Source: Ectothiorhodospiraceae bacterium (GTDB taxonomy: Bacteria; Pseudomonadota; Gammaproteobacteria; Nitrococcales; Aquisalimonadaceae). Taken from it: a stretch of DNA of 64,000 nt. Both the position numbers and the translations under genes were made by a program. Positions 17,697 to 26,523 of this stretch are shown here, piece after piece. Under the pieces are notes generated by a model that saw nothing but the letters and a program-made list of their open reading frames with translations, ran no database searches and was not told the origin of the DNA. Where the stretch lies: the NCBI GenBank assembly GCA_020831845.1, contig JAFIFV010000075.1, positions 1 to 64,000 on the forward strand. Reading direction: 5' to 3'. How positions within the stretch are numbered: position 1 is the first letter of the stretch; each line of letters opens with the position of its first letter.

Positions 17697-18820
17697 CCGT
17701 GACCTCCCAGTCGTTCGTAAACATCCAGATAGCGATCCGCCACGTGGCGCCAGGAGTAGCGATCGGCGAATGCCATGGCACTCTCCCGGCGGCGATGGAA
17801 AGCGTCGTCGCCTTCCGCGTGCAAGGTGCAGATCCGGTCCGCCAGCGCGGCTGGCGTCGCGGCGGGCACGGCCAGCCCCATGCCGGAGGTGTCCACCAGG
17901 CGACGAAATGGTGGTATATCGCTGAGCACCGGCGTCAATCCCGCGCTCATGGCCTCGATCGCGGCCAATCCGAACCCCTCATGGCGCGACAGACAGAGAA
18001 ACCAGCTTGCCTGCGCGATCAGTTCCCGCATGGCGTGGTCCGTAGGGCTGGGGTGCAGTTCCACGCTTCCCTCCAGCCCCCGCCGCTGCAATTCGGCCTG
18101 CAGATCCGCCGTCGTGTAGTCGTATTCTCGGCCGGCAATGATCAGCCGCCACCCCGGGTGCAGCGCGGTCAACACTTCCATCAGCGCCAACGATTCCACC
18201 AGGCCCTTGTTGCCGGACCAGCGGCCGAAGTAGATCAACGTACGGTTCAACGCCCGGGCGCCGGCGCCAGCGTATTTGTCGGTGTCCACACCGTTCTCGA
18301 TGACCTGCAACCGCCCGGCGGGAACGATGTCGGCGAAGCGCGCACCGTCGTTCTCGCTGGTAGCGACCACGCTCTGGTAGGCCCGCGCCGACGCCTTTGT
18401 GATGGTGCCGAACCAGATCTGCTTCAAACGGCTGGCAAATGCGGTATGAAAGAAACCGCCATGGGTGGAAAGCACCAGCGGCCGCCGGTGCAAGCGCCTG
18501 GTCAGCGCCAGGAAATCGTAGAAGAAATCGACCCCATGCACATGCACAACATCCGCCTCCCCCAGGTGCCGGAGTACCTGGGGACAGAGCGGGTAACGGC
18601 TCGACCCGGTGTAGGCCAGCCTTCGTACCGGGATTCCGTCGATCATGTCCCGTGCCGGCAAGCGGTCGCGGCTGTTCCTGAACAGCCGGTTCAGGGTGAC
18701 GATCCGGGCTTCCTGCCCGGCCCGGCGCGACTGGTTGGCCGCGATATTCCTTACCACTTCTTCCATCCCGCCTACGGACGGCAGGTATTGCCTCACGACA
18801 TGGGTCACACGAATGGTCAT
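17675..18820 (-). CDS. GT4 glycosyltransferase (GumH-class mannosyltransferase candidate)
   Basis: This 381-aa GT-B retaining glycosyltransferase opens with ITHVVRQYLPSVGGMEEVV-like sequence (MTIRVTHVVRQYLPSVGGME). It has the acceptor-side motif VHVHGVDFFYDFLAL and the donor-site motif HEGFGLAAIEAMSAGLTPVL (E-x7-E type), the hallmark of family 4. GumH of the xanthan pathway is the GT4 enzyme that adds mannose to cellobiose-PP-lipid, and the neighbours favour that role. The start at 18820 overlaps the upstream Wzy stop (ATGA). The frame stays open for 417 codons further upstream, but that stretch is the Wzy gene in another frame and is not part of this protein. Confidence 0.92.
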   Translation of the reverse strand: MTIRVTHVVRQYLPSVGGMEEVVRNIAANQSRRAGQEARIVTLNRLFRNSRDRLPARDMIDGIPVRRLAYTGSSRYPLCPQVLRHLGEADVVHVHGVDFFYDFLALTRRLHRRPLVLSTHGGFFHTAFASRLKQIWFGTITKASARAYQSVVATSENDGARFADIVPAGRLQVIENGVDTDKYAGAGARALNRTLIYFGRWSGNKGLVESLALMEVLTALHPGWRLIIAGREYDYTTADLQAELQRRGLEGSVELHPSPTDHAMRELIAQASWFLCLSRHEGFGLAAIEAMSAGLTPVLSDIPPFRRLVDTSGMGLAVPAATPAALADRICTLHAEGDDAFHRRRESAMAFADRYSWRHVADRYLDVYERLGGHGCLYAAR

Positions 18821-20160
18821 GCTCCGGCCTCCTCGCCGCCAAGCCCCAGTACCGGCTCGATACGCTCGCGGCGTCCACCTGATGATTGACGTCTGCGCCT
18901 GCCACGCGGCGGTCCTTCCGGTGCCGGGTGCACCGGCTGCGGCTCGGCACCGGCAGTCGCCAGGCCCGGCGCCGGATCGCGCTGCATGCATCCGAACAGG
19001 AACCAGAGCACGCCGGCGCTCTTCAACGCGAAAAGAGAGGTGCCGCTGATGGCCAGGATCAAGGCGATATACACGGCGACGTAGCAACGAAAGCGGTTGC
19101 CACGCTCGTCCGGCATGGGGATCAGCCAAAGCGTCACCCAGAGCGCGATGGCAAGCACCACGCCGAAGGTGTAGAGCACGTAGGCATAACCCTCGTCGGC
19201 GTACCAGCCGTCGGTCCCATACCCCAGCAACGTGGGTGCGTCGAAGCCCACCAGCGACCGACCACTGATCACCAGGCGTCCCAGATAGTTGTCGCCGTAG
19301 ACACCTTGCGTGAACAGCCCCAGGTAGACGAGCAGCGCAATGATGGCGAACGGCATCAGCACGACCATGTAGTTGGCGCGGCCGTGGACGAGAATTCTCA
19401 GCGCCACCAGCAGGGCCACTGAGATCAGGGCGAAACGCGAGTCCGCAAGCACGATCAGCACGATTGCGGCGGTGAGATAGAACAGCATCTGACCCAGTTC
19501 GTCGCGACCCCGGGCCAATCCCCAGGCGGCCACGACAGTGGCAAAGTTCCCCAGCGAAACCGGCTCCAGATACAGGGAGGAGACGCGGTGCTGGCCAAGC
19601 AGCGAAGGCAGCAGGGTCCGCCCGATATCCTCGGGCCGGATCCCGCTCAGCTGCAGGCGACTCTCCCTGACGTAGTCGGTAATGGGCTGCAGATTGCCGA
19701 TGGCGACGTAGTACGAAAAAATGTCGAAGATGTCGGTGAACCGGTCCACCGCCACCAATTCGAAGACGCCGAAAGCCAGCAGCAGCGCGATCACCGCTTT
19801 CAGCATCCAGTCCGCCAGCCTGGGGTCGCCGACATTGCGCCCGAGCCAGTAGAACCAGACTGGGATCAGCAGGTCCCGAAATGCCTTCACGTCCACACTG
19901 CCGCGCAGCAGCACCAGCAGGCAGAGCATGGCGCCGGTCAGGGCTGCGAACACCACCACATGGGGCAGCATGCGTCGGAAGATCAGCGGCAGCGAGGCCA
20001 GCATGATCATCAGTTCCGCCACCCCCACCAGTGCCCGCGACATCGGCATCACGTGGGTGTGAACCGCGCACAGAACCGCCTGGTAGACCACCGTGGCGAC
20101 AATCACCAGGACGGCCAGATTACGCAGAGACTGATTGTGCTGTTCGGCATGAACCGACAT
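18817..20160 (-). CDS. Wzy-type polysaccharide polymerase
   Basis: This 447-aa integral inner-membrane protein has about ten to twelve hydrophobic segments (for example LAVLVIVATVVYQAVLCAV and YMVVLMPFAIIALLVYLGLF). A larger periplasmic loop near residues 140-215 contains Arg-rich sequence (ESRLQLSGIRPEDIGRTL), as in O-antigen and GumE-type polymerases that join repeat units in the periplasm. The C-terminal 55 residues are Pro/Arg-rich and cytoplasmic, an unusual tail. No signature sequence exists for the class, so the call rests on topology and context. It is the first gene of the leftward glycosyltransferase block and lies 93 bp downstream of the export-regulatory block EpsE/F/G. Confidence 0.8.
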   Translation of the reverse strand: MSVHAEQHNQSLRNLAVLVIVATVVYQAVLCAVHTHVMPMSRALVGVAELMIMLASLPLIFRRMLPHVVVFAALTGAMLCLLVLLRGSVDVKAFRDLLIPVWFYWLGRNVGDPRLADWMLKAVIALLLAFGVFELVAVDRFTDIFDIFSYYVAIGNLQPITDYVRESRLQLSGIRPEDIGRTLLPSLLGQHRVSSLYLEPVSLGNFATVVAAWGLARGRDELGQMLFYLTAAIVLIVLADSRFALISVALLVALRILVHGRANYMVVLMPFAIIALLVYLGLFTQGVYGDNYLGRLVISGRSLVGFDAPTLLGYGTDGWYADEGYAYVLYTFGVVLAIALWVTLWLIPMPDERGNRFRCYVAVYIALILAISGTSLFALKSAGVLWFLFGCMQRDPAPGLATAGAEPQPVHPAPEGPPRGRRRRQSSGGRRERIEPVLGLGGEEAGA

Positions 20161-20221
20161 GGCTTCCTCTGCCTGTGAGTGACGAGACCGAACGCGAACG
20201 GGTCACCGACCGCAGCCCCCT

Positions 20222-20257
20222 AGGGAGCCTCTGATCTATACGCATGGGGCTCCTTAG
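20222..20257 (-). terminator. Hairpin at the end of the EpsE/F/G block
   Basis: AGGGAGCC (20222-20229) pairs with GGCTCCTT (20248-20255) with one mismatch. The hairpin overlaps the stop of the EpsG-like gene and precedes the Wzy gene. It may attenuate transcription between the two blocks. The sequence AGGGAGCCTCTGATCTATA also resembles a transposon end. Confidence 0.4.
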
Positions 20258-21132
20258 TGGGACAGGGCAACCCCCATCACCGAGACCCCCACGGACTGCA
20301 ACCGCAGGCGAGCATGATCGAGTTCCCCGAGAGAGGTCACGTGCTCCCTGGCCACCATGACCGCCGCGCCGGCACGGGCGGCGATCAGTTGGGCGTCCAC
20401 GTTCTCGCTCATCGACGGCGTATTAACCAGGATCACGTCGAACTTCTCGGCCAGTCGGCTCATCAGCTTGCGGTAGCGATCTCCCGAGAGCAGTTCCTGA
20501 GGGTTGGGTGCGCGCGTGCCAGCATTCAGCAGCCACAGTGACTGTAGCGGCGTACACAGGCGCGGCGAGACCGAGGCCCGCCCGGCCAGCACATCGGAGA
20601 GCCCCTCCACGTTGTCCTGGCCGAAGAGCGTGTGCAGTTCGGGTTGACGCATATTGGCGTCGATCAGCAGCGTGAGCGCCCCCACCTGAGAAAAGACAAC
20701 GGCCAGATTGGCCGTCAACTCGCCGGTGGCCTTGCCGCTATCCACCCCGACCAGTGGCAGCACCCGATGGTGCTGGCCATCGAAATAGCGCAACAACAAT
20801 TCACTGCGCAGACCGCGCAGCGCTTCCACTTCCCGGCTCTCGGGGATGTTGGCGGCCACCAGTGACGGAGCGAGCCGACGATCCGCGACCGGCGCCAACG
20901 CATAGGAAAACTGCTGGGCAAGCGCGATCCGGACGTCCTCTTCGGTCAGCAACCCCAGCGCCACCGCGGCTTCACCAAAGCGCAGCCCGGTCTTTTGCTG
21001 GTAGTGGGTTATCCGCTCCAGCTCAATCGCATCCAGCTTGCCGCTCTCCACCAGCTGCCGGCCGATGGGACCGGAGCGGGTGAGGACGCGCGCGGTCTCG
21101 TCACGCTCCGAGGGCGGAAACAGATCGGTCAT
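20254..21132 (-). CDS. EpsG-like BY-kinase homologue with degenerate nucleotide site
   Basis: This 292-aa cytoplasmic protein pairs an MshEN-type N-terminal domain (IGRQLVESGKLDAIELERI, then LGLLTEEDVRIALAQQF) with a tyrosine-autokinase-like P-loop domain. In working relatives (EpsG, CpsD, Wzc) Walker A reads like GxGEGKS/RS-xxAANLA. Here it is VDSGKATGELTANLA, with Thr-Gly where Lys/Arg-Ser should be. Walker A' LLIDANMRQPE keeps its Asp. Walker B reads VILVNTPS, with Asn for Asp. No C-terminal tyrosine cluster exists; the end is VSVMGVALSH. It is probably a catalytically dead partner of the chain-length protein, whose gene overlaps its start by 4 bp. A kinase with unusual residues remains possible. 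Confidence 0.85.
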   Translation of the reverse strand: MTDLFPPSERDETARVLTRSGPIGRQLVESGKLDAIELERITHYQQKTGLRFGEAAVALGLLTEEDVRIALAQQFSYALAPVADRRLAPSLVAANIPESREVEALRGLRSELLLRYFDGQHHRVLPLVGVDSGKATGELTANLAVVFSQVGALTLLIDANMRQPELHTLFGQDNVEGLSDVLAGRASVSPRLCTPLQSLWLLNAGTRAPNPQELLSGDRYRKLMSRLAEKFDVILVNTPSMSENVDAQLIAARAGAAVMVAREHVTSLGELDHARLRLQSVGVSVMGVALSH

Positions 21133-22508
21133 GGTCGGTCGACTCCCAGCGTGAGCCGGCGCCGCTTGCCGGGGAGGTGGGCAAGCACCGGCAAGCCAAG
21201 GTGTTCCTCGATGTCGGCGCGGCTTCTCACCCTCCGGTTTCTCAGCTCCAGCAGCAGTGACAAGCCGATACCCAGCAACAGGCCGAGCGCCGCAGCCACC
21301 ACAAGATTCAGTCGGATATCGGGCGCAGAGGGCAGCATGGGCGGCACGGCCGCATTGAGCACGGCGATGTCGGTCTCTCCAAGACGGCTCTCCAGTCGGC
21401 TGGTGGAGGCACGCGAGGAGGCGGCGTTATACGCTTCCTGGGCGTTGGAGACTTCCTGCTGCAGCAGTTCCATCTCGTCGCGCCGGGCGTTGAGTTCCAG
21501 TACCCGTTCACGTTGCCGTTCCACGGCGGCCTCCAGTTCCTCGACCCGCTGCGCGGAAATGCCTGCAACGGAACGCATGCTGCTGTCCACGGTGGCCTTC
21601 TCGTTCTCCAGCCTCCGCGTCAGGGAGTCCACCTCGGCCTCGGCGCGGCGGAACGTGGGGTGGTTGACGCCATAACGGGTGGAAACATCGTCCAGACGGG
21701 CCTCGGCCCGCGCAAGTTCGGCGCGCAACTCCTGCACCACCGGGTTATTCAGCACGTCCGCGCTACTCTCGCGCCATTCGGCATCGTTCTCGCGGGACTG
21801 CCTGAGGTCGTCCTGCAACCGCTCTCCCTGGGCGGCCACCAGTAGCGAGGAAAGTTCACGCAGTCGCTCGTTCTCGACATCCAGCCGCTCGTCCGCCGCC
21901 GCGATGCGATGTTCCTGCTGATAGCTCGACAGGTTCCTGCGCGCTTCGCGCAGATTCTCGCGCAGCACGTCCAGTTCTTCCTCATACCAGTCGGAGAAAC
22001 GCTGGGCGGGTTCGGTGCGCAGATCCAGGCTGGTGCGGATATAGGCCTCGGCGTGGGCATTGGCCAGCGCGGCGGCCAGGTCCGGGTTCTGACTGTCGAC
22101 GCTGATGCGCAACACGCTGCTGTTGCGACCAGGGTTCACCCGAAGATTGCGCTCCAGCATTCTCGGAATCCAACGCTCTGCATCCAGTTGCCCATTGGTG
22201 GCCGCGGCGGCGCGCTCCTCGGCCAGGGCCCGCTCTTCCGGCGAGAGCAGACCAAAGACTTTCTCGGCCACGTTGCGGCTGCCCGCCACATCCACTTGCG
22301 TGGCAATGTAGGCGGAGCGCGTGTTGGCCGGAAGCATCTGCCCGCTGAGCATATCCTGGTCACCATCCAGCACCAGCTCCGTCGTCGCGGTGTAAGTGCT
22401 CGGCAGGTAGAGCGTCACCGCCAGCGCGGCCCCGACGCTAAGCACCAGCAACGACGCGGTCAGCAGCCACCGGGCAAGCAGTATGCGAAAGAAACTGGAC
22501 AGGCTCAC
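21129..22508 (-). CDS. Polysaccharide co-polymerase / chain-length determinant (EpsF/GumC type)
   Basis: This 459-aa inner-membrane protein controls polymer length and bridges Wzy to the export channel. It has an N-terminal membrane helix (LLTASLLVLSVGAALAVTLYL), a long periplasmic coiled coil (about residues 160-370, rich in Glu/Arg/Leu heptads), and a C-terminal membrane helix (LVVAAALGLLLGIGLSLLLEL) with the Pro-rich entry VPPMLPSAPDIRLN typical of the Wzz family. A short cytoplasmic tail (VRSRADIEEHLGLPVLAHLPG) is the docking segment for a BY-kinase. The start is GTG, overlapping the upstream TAG by one base. The encoded tail and the separate EpsG-like protein form the usual two-polypeptide arrangement. 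Confidence 0.93.
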   Translation of the reverse strand: MSLSSFFRILLARWLLTASLLVLSVGAALAVTLYLPSTYTATTELVLDGDQDMLSGQMLPANTRSAYIATQVDVAGSRNVAEKVFGLLSPEERALAEERAAAATNGQLDAERWIPRMLERNLRVNPGRNSSVLRISVDSQNPDLAAALANAHAEAYIRTSLDLRTEPAQRFSDWYEEELDVLRENLREARRNLSSYQQEHRIAAADERLDVENERLRELSSLLVAAQGERLQDDLRQSRENDAEWRESSADVLNNPVVQELRAELARAEARLDDVSTRYGVNHPTFRRAEAEVDSLTRRLENEKATVDSSMRSVAGISAQRVEELEAAVERQRERVLELNARRDEMELLQQEVSNAQEAYNAASSRASTSRLESRLGETDIAVLNAAVPPMLPSAPDIRLNLVVAAALGLLLGIGLSLLLELRNRRVRSRADIEEHLGLPVLAHLPGKRRRLTLGVDRP

Positions 22509-23308
22509 TAGAACCAGCGCTCCCTGACAAAGATCACGTCACCGTCCTGTACGCGGTCGTCCAGCCCAACGCTGGCTTCCTCCACGGAACCGTCCGGTTG
22601 CTGTCGGTAGACAGTGAGCCCACGTCGGCTGGCATTGGCGCTGAGGCCACCGCCCACGGACAGGGCCTGCCTGACCGTCAGCGGTCGATCCAGCACGTAG
22701 TTGCCGGGTTCCTGCACCTCTCCATAGACGTAGAACCGGTCGGCCCTGGGGACATAAATGGTGTCGCCGTTGCGCAGCGGAACCTGCTCGCTGTTGTCGG
22801 CCTGCACGTCCAGCAGCTCCCGCAGGTTGTACTCCTGACGAAGCTGGCGACCATCGCGCTCCGTTCGCAGCAGGATCACCCGCTCGCTGCCGTCATTGCT
22901 GACGCCGCCTGCCAGTGCCAGCGCCTCGGTCAGCGTCATCGGACCGTCCATCATCAGCCTGCCGGGCTGGTTCACCTGCCCGAGCACGGCCAACGTATTG
23001 CTGCGGTACTCGTCCACCAGCACGTTCACGTGGGCGTTCTGGAGGAAGCCTCCCCGCTCCAGCCTGGACTCGATATGCTCTGCCGCCTCCCTGGCCGAGA
23101 GATCAAGCACGTGGACGCGCCCGAGCAGCGGAATGGAAATGGTGCCGTTGCCCGCGACCTCGGCCTCGGTGTGCAGATCGTCTTCGCCGTAGACCATGAC
23201 GCGAACGCGATCACCGACTCCCAGCGTATAGATCTCGTCAGCCAGACTGAGGCCGGGAACGCAGAACGCGGCCAGAAGCGGTATCAGGAAACACCAGCGG
23301 ATATTCAT
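22508..23308 (-). CDS. Polysaccharide export protein (Wza/GumB/EpsE type)
   Basis: This 266-aa periplasmic/outer-membrane export protein has a signal peptide (CFLIPLLAAFCVPGLSLA), a Poly_export domain (YTLGVGDRVRVMVYGEDDLH) and two SLBB repeats (LAVLGQVNQPGRLMMDGPMT and YVYGEVQEPGNYVLDRPLT). The N-terminal Cys7 and Cys16 are not in a lipobox, so lipidation is doubtful. It lacks the C-terminal membrane helix of E. coli Wza and resembles the shorter GumB/EpsE class, which may need a separate barrel for outer-membrane passage. The beta-barrel encoded at 12619 is a candidate partner. It is the first gene of the leftward epsE-epsF-epsG block, whose promoter must lie in 23309-24104. Confidence 0.92.
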   Translation of the reverse strand: MNIRWCFLIPLLAAFCVPGLSLADEIYTLGVGDRVRVMVYGEDDLHTEAEVAGNGTISIPLLGRVHVLDLSAREAAEHIESRLERGGFLQNAHVNVLVDEYRSNTLAVLGQVNQPGRLMMDGPMTLTEALALAGGVSNDGSERVILLRTERDGRQLRQEYNLRELLDVQADNSEQVPLRNGDTIYVPRADRFYVYGEVQEPGNYVLDRPLTVRQALSVGGGLSANASRRGLTVYRQQPDGSVEEASVGLDDRVQDGDVIFVRERWF

Positions 23309-24104
23309 TGCAGTCCATCCCTTGTCGGAGCCTCAACATTGCTGGGGCGGCAAACAGCAACTGATTCCCGAAAACAGCCATCCGTGGAAACAGAAGTACG
23401 CCTACGGAAACGCCGCCTCCCTGAGGATCATTGATTAATCACATGCAAAAGCGAGGCCCATGCCCTTACGCTCCCCCCGCTTCGCCATGGCTTTCGGCCA
23501 ATGGACCAGACGGGGCACAAACACATCAGGTTCCAACCCTTGAACAGCAGCCGAAAGCGCCAAAACAGTGCACGTCGTGTTCAGCTTGCCCGATTCCGGG
23601 GAGCTCCCGAGATAGTCACGCGGCGATGTGAATACCTCGATAGCGCCCTGGTTGCATGGGGGGAATAACGCCTCTCCCATGCATCCGGTTTCAGAGGATA
23701 CACGCCGCTGCCGCGCCCGACGAACTGTCGCGAAACACTGACACCATGGGCAGTCAAAGGCGGCGGAACGGGTAACACAAGACGCCCACCGAAGCGCCGC
23801 CGGCAAAGAATCGACCCGAACTGTTGCAGTGCAGCAGAAATCTACACACAATCCAGTGTAGACGGGAGAAACGTGATGTACAGGCGCGCTTTCCGACACC
23901 TGAATACCGGTACTCAGCAGTCCCCGAGGATTGTGAAGGGCCAGAGTGTATCCCGGCCCGGCACGGCTGCCGGTACCGGCGTCTCACTCCAACGACAGTT
24001 TTGCTTTCTCCGATTCGGATGGTAAACCATCGTTCTGATTCGCACGCATTGCAGCTTTTCCACGCCGGAACCGGGAAAGTGTGGTCGTCTGCAGGGAGCA
24101 CCGA
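23309..24104. promoter_or_regulatory. Long divergent control region of the exopolysaccharide locus
   Basis: Nearly 800 bp separate the leftward export operon from the rightward nitroreductase-Wzx-pyruvyltransferase operon. Open frames inside are not convincing as genes. Candidate operators are an 18-bp near-perfect dyad (CTGAATACCGGTACTCAG, 23900-23917), a 7-bp inverted repeat with 8-bp spacer (TCTACAC 23841-23847, GTGTAGA 23856-23862) and GATGG/CCATC (24018-24031). The length suggests complex regulation with several factors. I could not assign promoters with confidence. Confidence 0.55.
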
Positions 24105-25193
24105 ATGAAACAATACATCAAGGCACTGCTAGGTCCGAATGGCATCCGGTTCTGCCTGCAAATGGTGGACAAAATCCGCCTGACCTGGTTGAGAGTCGCT
24201 TATAAATCCGCATTTCTATCGCGCCTGCATTACCTGTTGATTTCACCCAGTTTCACGCGTGAAGCGCAGGCAGTAATTGCCGGCCATATCCGCTTTGAAG
24301 AGAACAGAAAGAACCACGAATCCGTCAACTATTTCCTGCGCCGTTCCATCCATCGGCTGGAAAAGGGGCTGATCATGCGGCCACGGCGCGAGGTGTTCGC
24401 GGCGGACTACATCGAGGATGCGGTGGCCAGTTTCATCACCGGCAGGGACAACCTCAATCAGCAGGAAGCGGACTGGGCGAACGACGTCTTCACCGAATAT
24501 TTCTCCGTCACTGGCCGCAACCCCGCCATCGACAAGGCAAGAGACCACTTCCAGCAGTTCCGGCAGAGCAGCGGCCCGGACGGCGGGTCTCCGGGCATGG
24601 GGGGAAATATCCCGTATGTGCGTGCCCTGGGCGAACCCCCGCCAGTGGATCACGACGCCTTCCGGGCATTGTCAGTGCGCCGCCGATCGGTGCGCTGGTT
24701 TCAGCAGAAGCCGGTTCCCCGTGAACTGGTGGACCAGGCAATCGAAACCGCGGCACTGGCACCAAGCGCGTGTAACAGGCAGCCGTTCGAGTACCGTCTG
24801 TTTGATGACCCGGCGCTGATCGCCCCTCTGCTGGAGCTGCCCATGGGCATCAAGGGCTATGAGGACAACGTCCCGGCCGTGGCGGTGCTGGTGGGCAAGC
24901 TCCGCGCCTACCCTCACCCACGCGACAGACACGTGATCTACATCGACGCCAGTCTTTCCGCAATGAGTTTCATGTACGCCCTGGAGACACTGGGGCTGAG
25001 TTCCTGCCCGATCAACTGGCCGGACGTCCCGCAGCGGGAACGACGTATGAAGGAGTTGCTGGGGCTGGCACTGGACGAACGCCCGATCATGCTGGTCGCC
25101 TACGGCTACCCGGATCCCGACGGGATGGTGCCGAAGTCCACCAAGATTCCGCTGGCGGAAATTCGTTCCTACAACAGAGTGAACTCGGCGTGA
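24105..25193 (+). CDS. Nitroreductase-family protein with N-terminal extension
   Basis: This 362-aa protein has a C-terminal half (from about residue 190) that is an FMN-dependent nitroreductase fold: SVRRRSVRWFQQKPVP, then APSACNRQPFEYRLFDDP, and a final ALETLGLSSCPINWPD. The N-terminal 180 residues are helical, with the motif NYFLRRSIHRLEKGL found in polysaccharide-cluster members of this family. The substrate is unknown. Such genes often neighbour pyruvyltransferases, which suggests a redox step on a sugar donor or on a modification, but that is inference. ATG 24105 has AGGGAG six bases upstream. It opens a rightward operon with wzx and the pyruvyltransferase. Confidence 0.85.
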   Translation: MKQYIKALLGPNGIRFCLQMVDKIRLTWLRVAYKSAFLSRLHYLLISPSFTREAQAVIAGHIRFEENRKNHESVNYFLRRSIHRLEKGLIMRPRREVFAADYIEDAVASFITGRDNLNQQEADWANDVFTEYFSVTGRNPAIDKARDHFQQFRQSSGPDGGSPGMGGNIPYVRALGEPPPVDHDAFRALSVRRRSVRWFQQKPVPRELVDQAIETAALAPSACNRQPFEYRLFDDPALIAPLLELPMGIKGYEDNVPAVAVLVGKLRAYPHPRDRHVIYIDASLSAMSFMYALETLGLSSCPINWPDVPQRERRMKELLGLALDERPIMLVAYGYPDPDGMVPKSTKIPLAEIRSYNRVNSA

Positions 25194-25212
25194 CCGGAGC
25201 GAAGCGCCCGCG

Positions 25213-26523
25213 ATGAGTTCCGTTGCCGGAATCATCATCAAGAACACGAGCTGGATGTTCCTGGGCAAGGTTGGTGTGCTGGTCATCAACTTCCTGGCCA
25301 TCCTGCTCGTTGCCCGTCACCTGGGGCCGGAATTGTTCGGGCGCCTCAGTTTCGCGATTGCGGGGGTTGCGCTGATTGCGCCGGTGGCGCAACTGGGCCT
25401 GCATGCCATTGTGACGCGGGACCTGGTCCGCAGCCCCGGGGACCGGGAACAGATCCTGGGCACCGCGCTATCGCTTCGCCTGATGGGCGGTACGCTGGCG
25501 GTGGGACTGGGCCTGCTACTCATCTGGGTGCTGCGGCCCGAGGATCCGGCGCTGCAGCTCTACTTCCTGCTGCTGCTGATCGGCGAAGCGCTGAAGTCCT
25601 TCATGGTCTTCATGCACTGGATGGAAAGCGAGGTGAACGGCCGGCTGGTGGCGCTCTGTCAGCTCGCGGTATCGCTGCTGCTGGCCTTTGGCAGAGTCGC
25701 CTGCGTGTTCGCCGACGCTCCGCTGCTCGCCTTCGTTATCGTGGAGGCTCTGCAGGGTGCCTTTATCGCCGCGATGTTCGGCGGCGCCTACATGACCAGC
25801 GGCAACTCCCTGATCCGGCTTCGCTTCTCAGGTGCCATCGCACGTCGCCTGCTGCGACAGTGCGCCCCACTGATGGCGTCGGGCATTACCGCCGTGATCT
25901 ACCTGAAAATCGACCAGGTCATGCTCGGCCAGATGATCGGGGAAGCAGAAGTGGGGGTCTACGCCCTCGCCTCGCGCATTTCCGACGTCTGGTATTTCTT
26001 CCCCACCATGCTGGTGACATCGGCCTTTCCGTTCCTGCTCAGACATCAGGAGACCAGCAGGGCCGATTACGAGCGCATGCTGCAGAACCTGATGGACGTA
26101 CTGTTCTGGATCGGCGTCGCAGTGGCACTGTCCGTGTCCCTTACCGCACCGTTCCTGATGCCCCTGCTCTTCGGTGAAGCATACGCCACCACCGGCTACA
26201 TACTGGCCATTCACATCTGGGCCGGCGTCTTCATTTCCATGCGTGCCCTCGTCAGCAAATGGATTCTCGCCGAGGGGCTGCTGATGTTCTCGCTGATATC
26301 CCAGGGTTCGGGCGCCATCGCCAACGTGGCGCTGAATCTCTATCTGATCCCGGCCTGGGGTGGCTATGGCGCCGCCGTGGCCACGCTGATCTCGTTCGCC
26401 ATCGCAACCTATTTCTCGCTGGTGGTGTTCCGCCGGACGCGCTACATCACCACCACCATGACGCGTTCCGTCGTCGCGCCGGTACGACTGCTGCTGAGGG
26501 GATTGCATGTTCATCGAAATTAG
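25213..26523 (+). CDS. Wzx-type flippase
   Basis: This 436-aa inner-membrane protein of the polysaccharide-transporter (PST/MATE-like) family moves lipid-linked repeat units across the membrane. About twelve hydrophobic segments are visible, beginning with TSWMFLGKVGVLVINFLAIL and including the family hallmarks ARHLGPELFGRLSFA and KIDQVMLGQMIGEAEVGVYA. It starts 20 bp after the nitroreductase gene and overlaps the pyruvyltransferase start by 17 bp, so the three are one transcription unit. It is the functional counterpart of GumJ in xanthan export. Confidence 0.94.
   Translation: MSSVAGIIIKNTSWMFLGKVGVLVINFLAILLVARHLGPELFGRLSFAIAGVALIAPVAQLGLHAIVTRDLVRSPGDREQILGTALSLRLMGGTLAVGLGLLLIWVLRPEDPALQLYFLLLLIGEALKSFMVFMHWMESEVNGRLVALCQLAVSLLLAFGRVACVFADAPLLAFVIVEALQGAFIAAMFGGAYMTSGNSLIRLRFSGAIARRLLRQCAPLMASGITAVIYLKIDQVMLGQMIGEAEVGVYALASRISDVWYFFPTMLVTSAFPFLLRHQETSRADYERMLQNLMDVLFWIGVAVALSVSLTAPFLMPLLFGEAYATTGYILAIHIWAGVFISMRALVSKWILAEGLLMFSLISQGSGAIANVALNLYLIPAWGGYGAAVATLISFAIATYFSLVVFRRTRYITTTMTRSVVAPVRLLLRGLHVHRN

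Noticed and set aside
18821-20071. Upstream 417-codon extension of the GT4 gene
   Set aside because: The frame is open, but the stretch is the Wzy gene read in another frame; GT4 homology and the ATGA junction set the start at 18820.
23435-23899. 154-codon frame on the minus strand in the divergent control region
   Set aside because: No family pattern, many Cys and Arg, no ribosome site, and overlap with other equally weak frames. The region is better read as regulatory.
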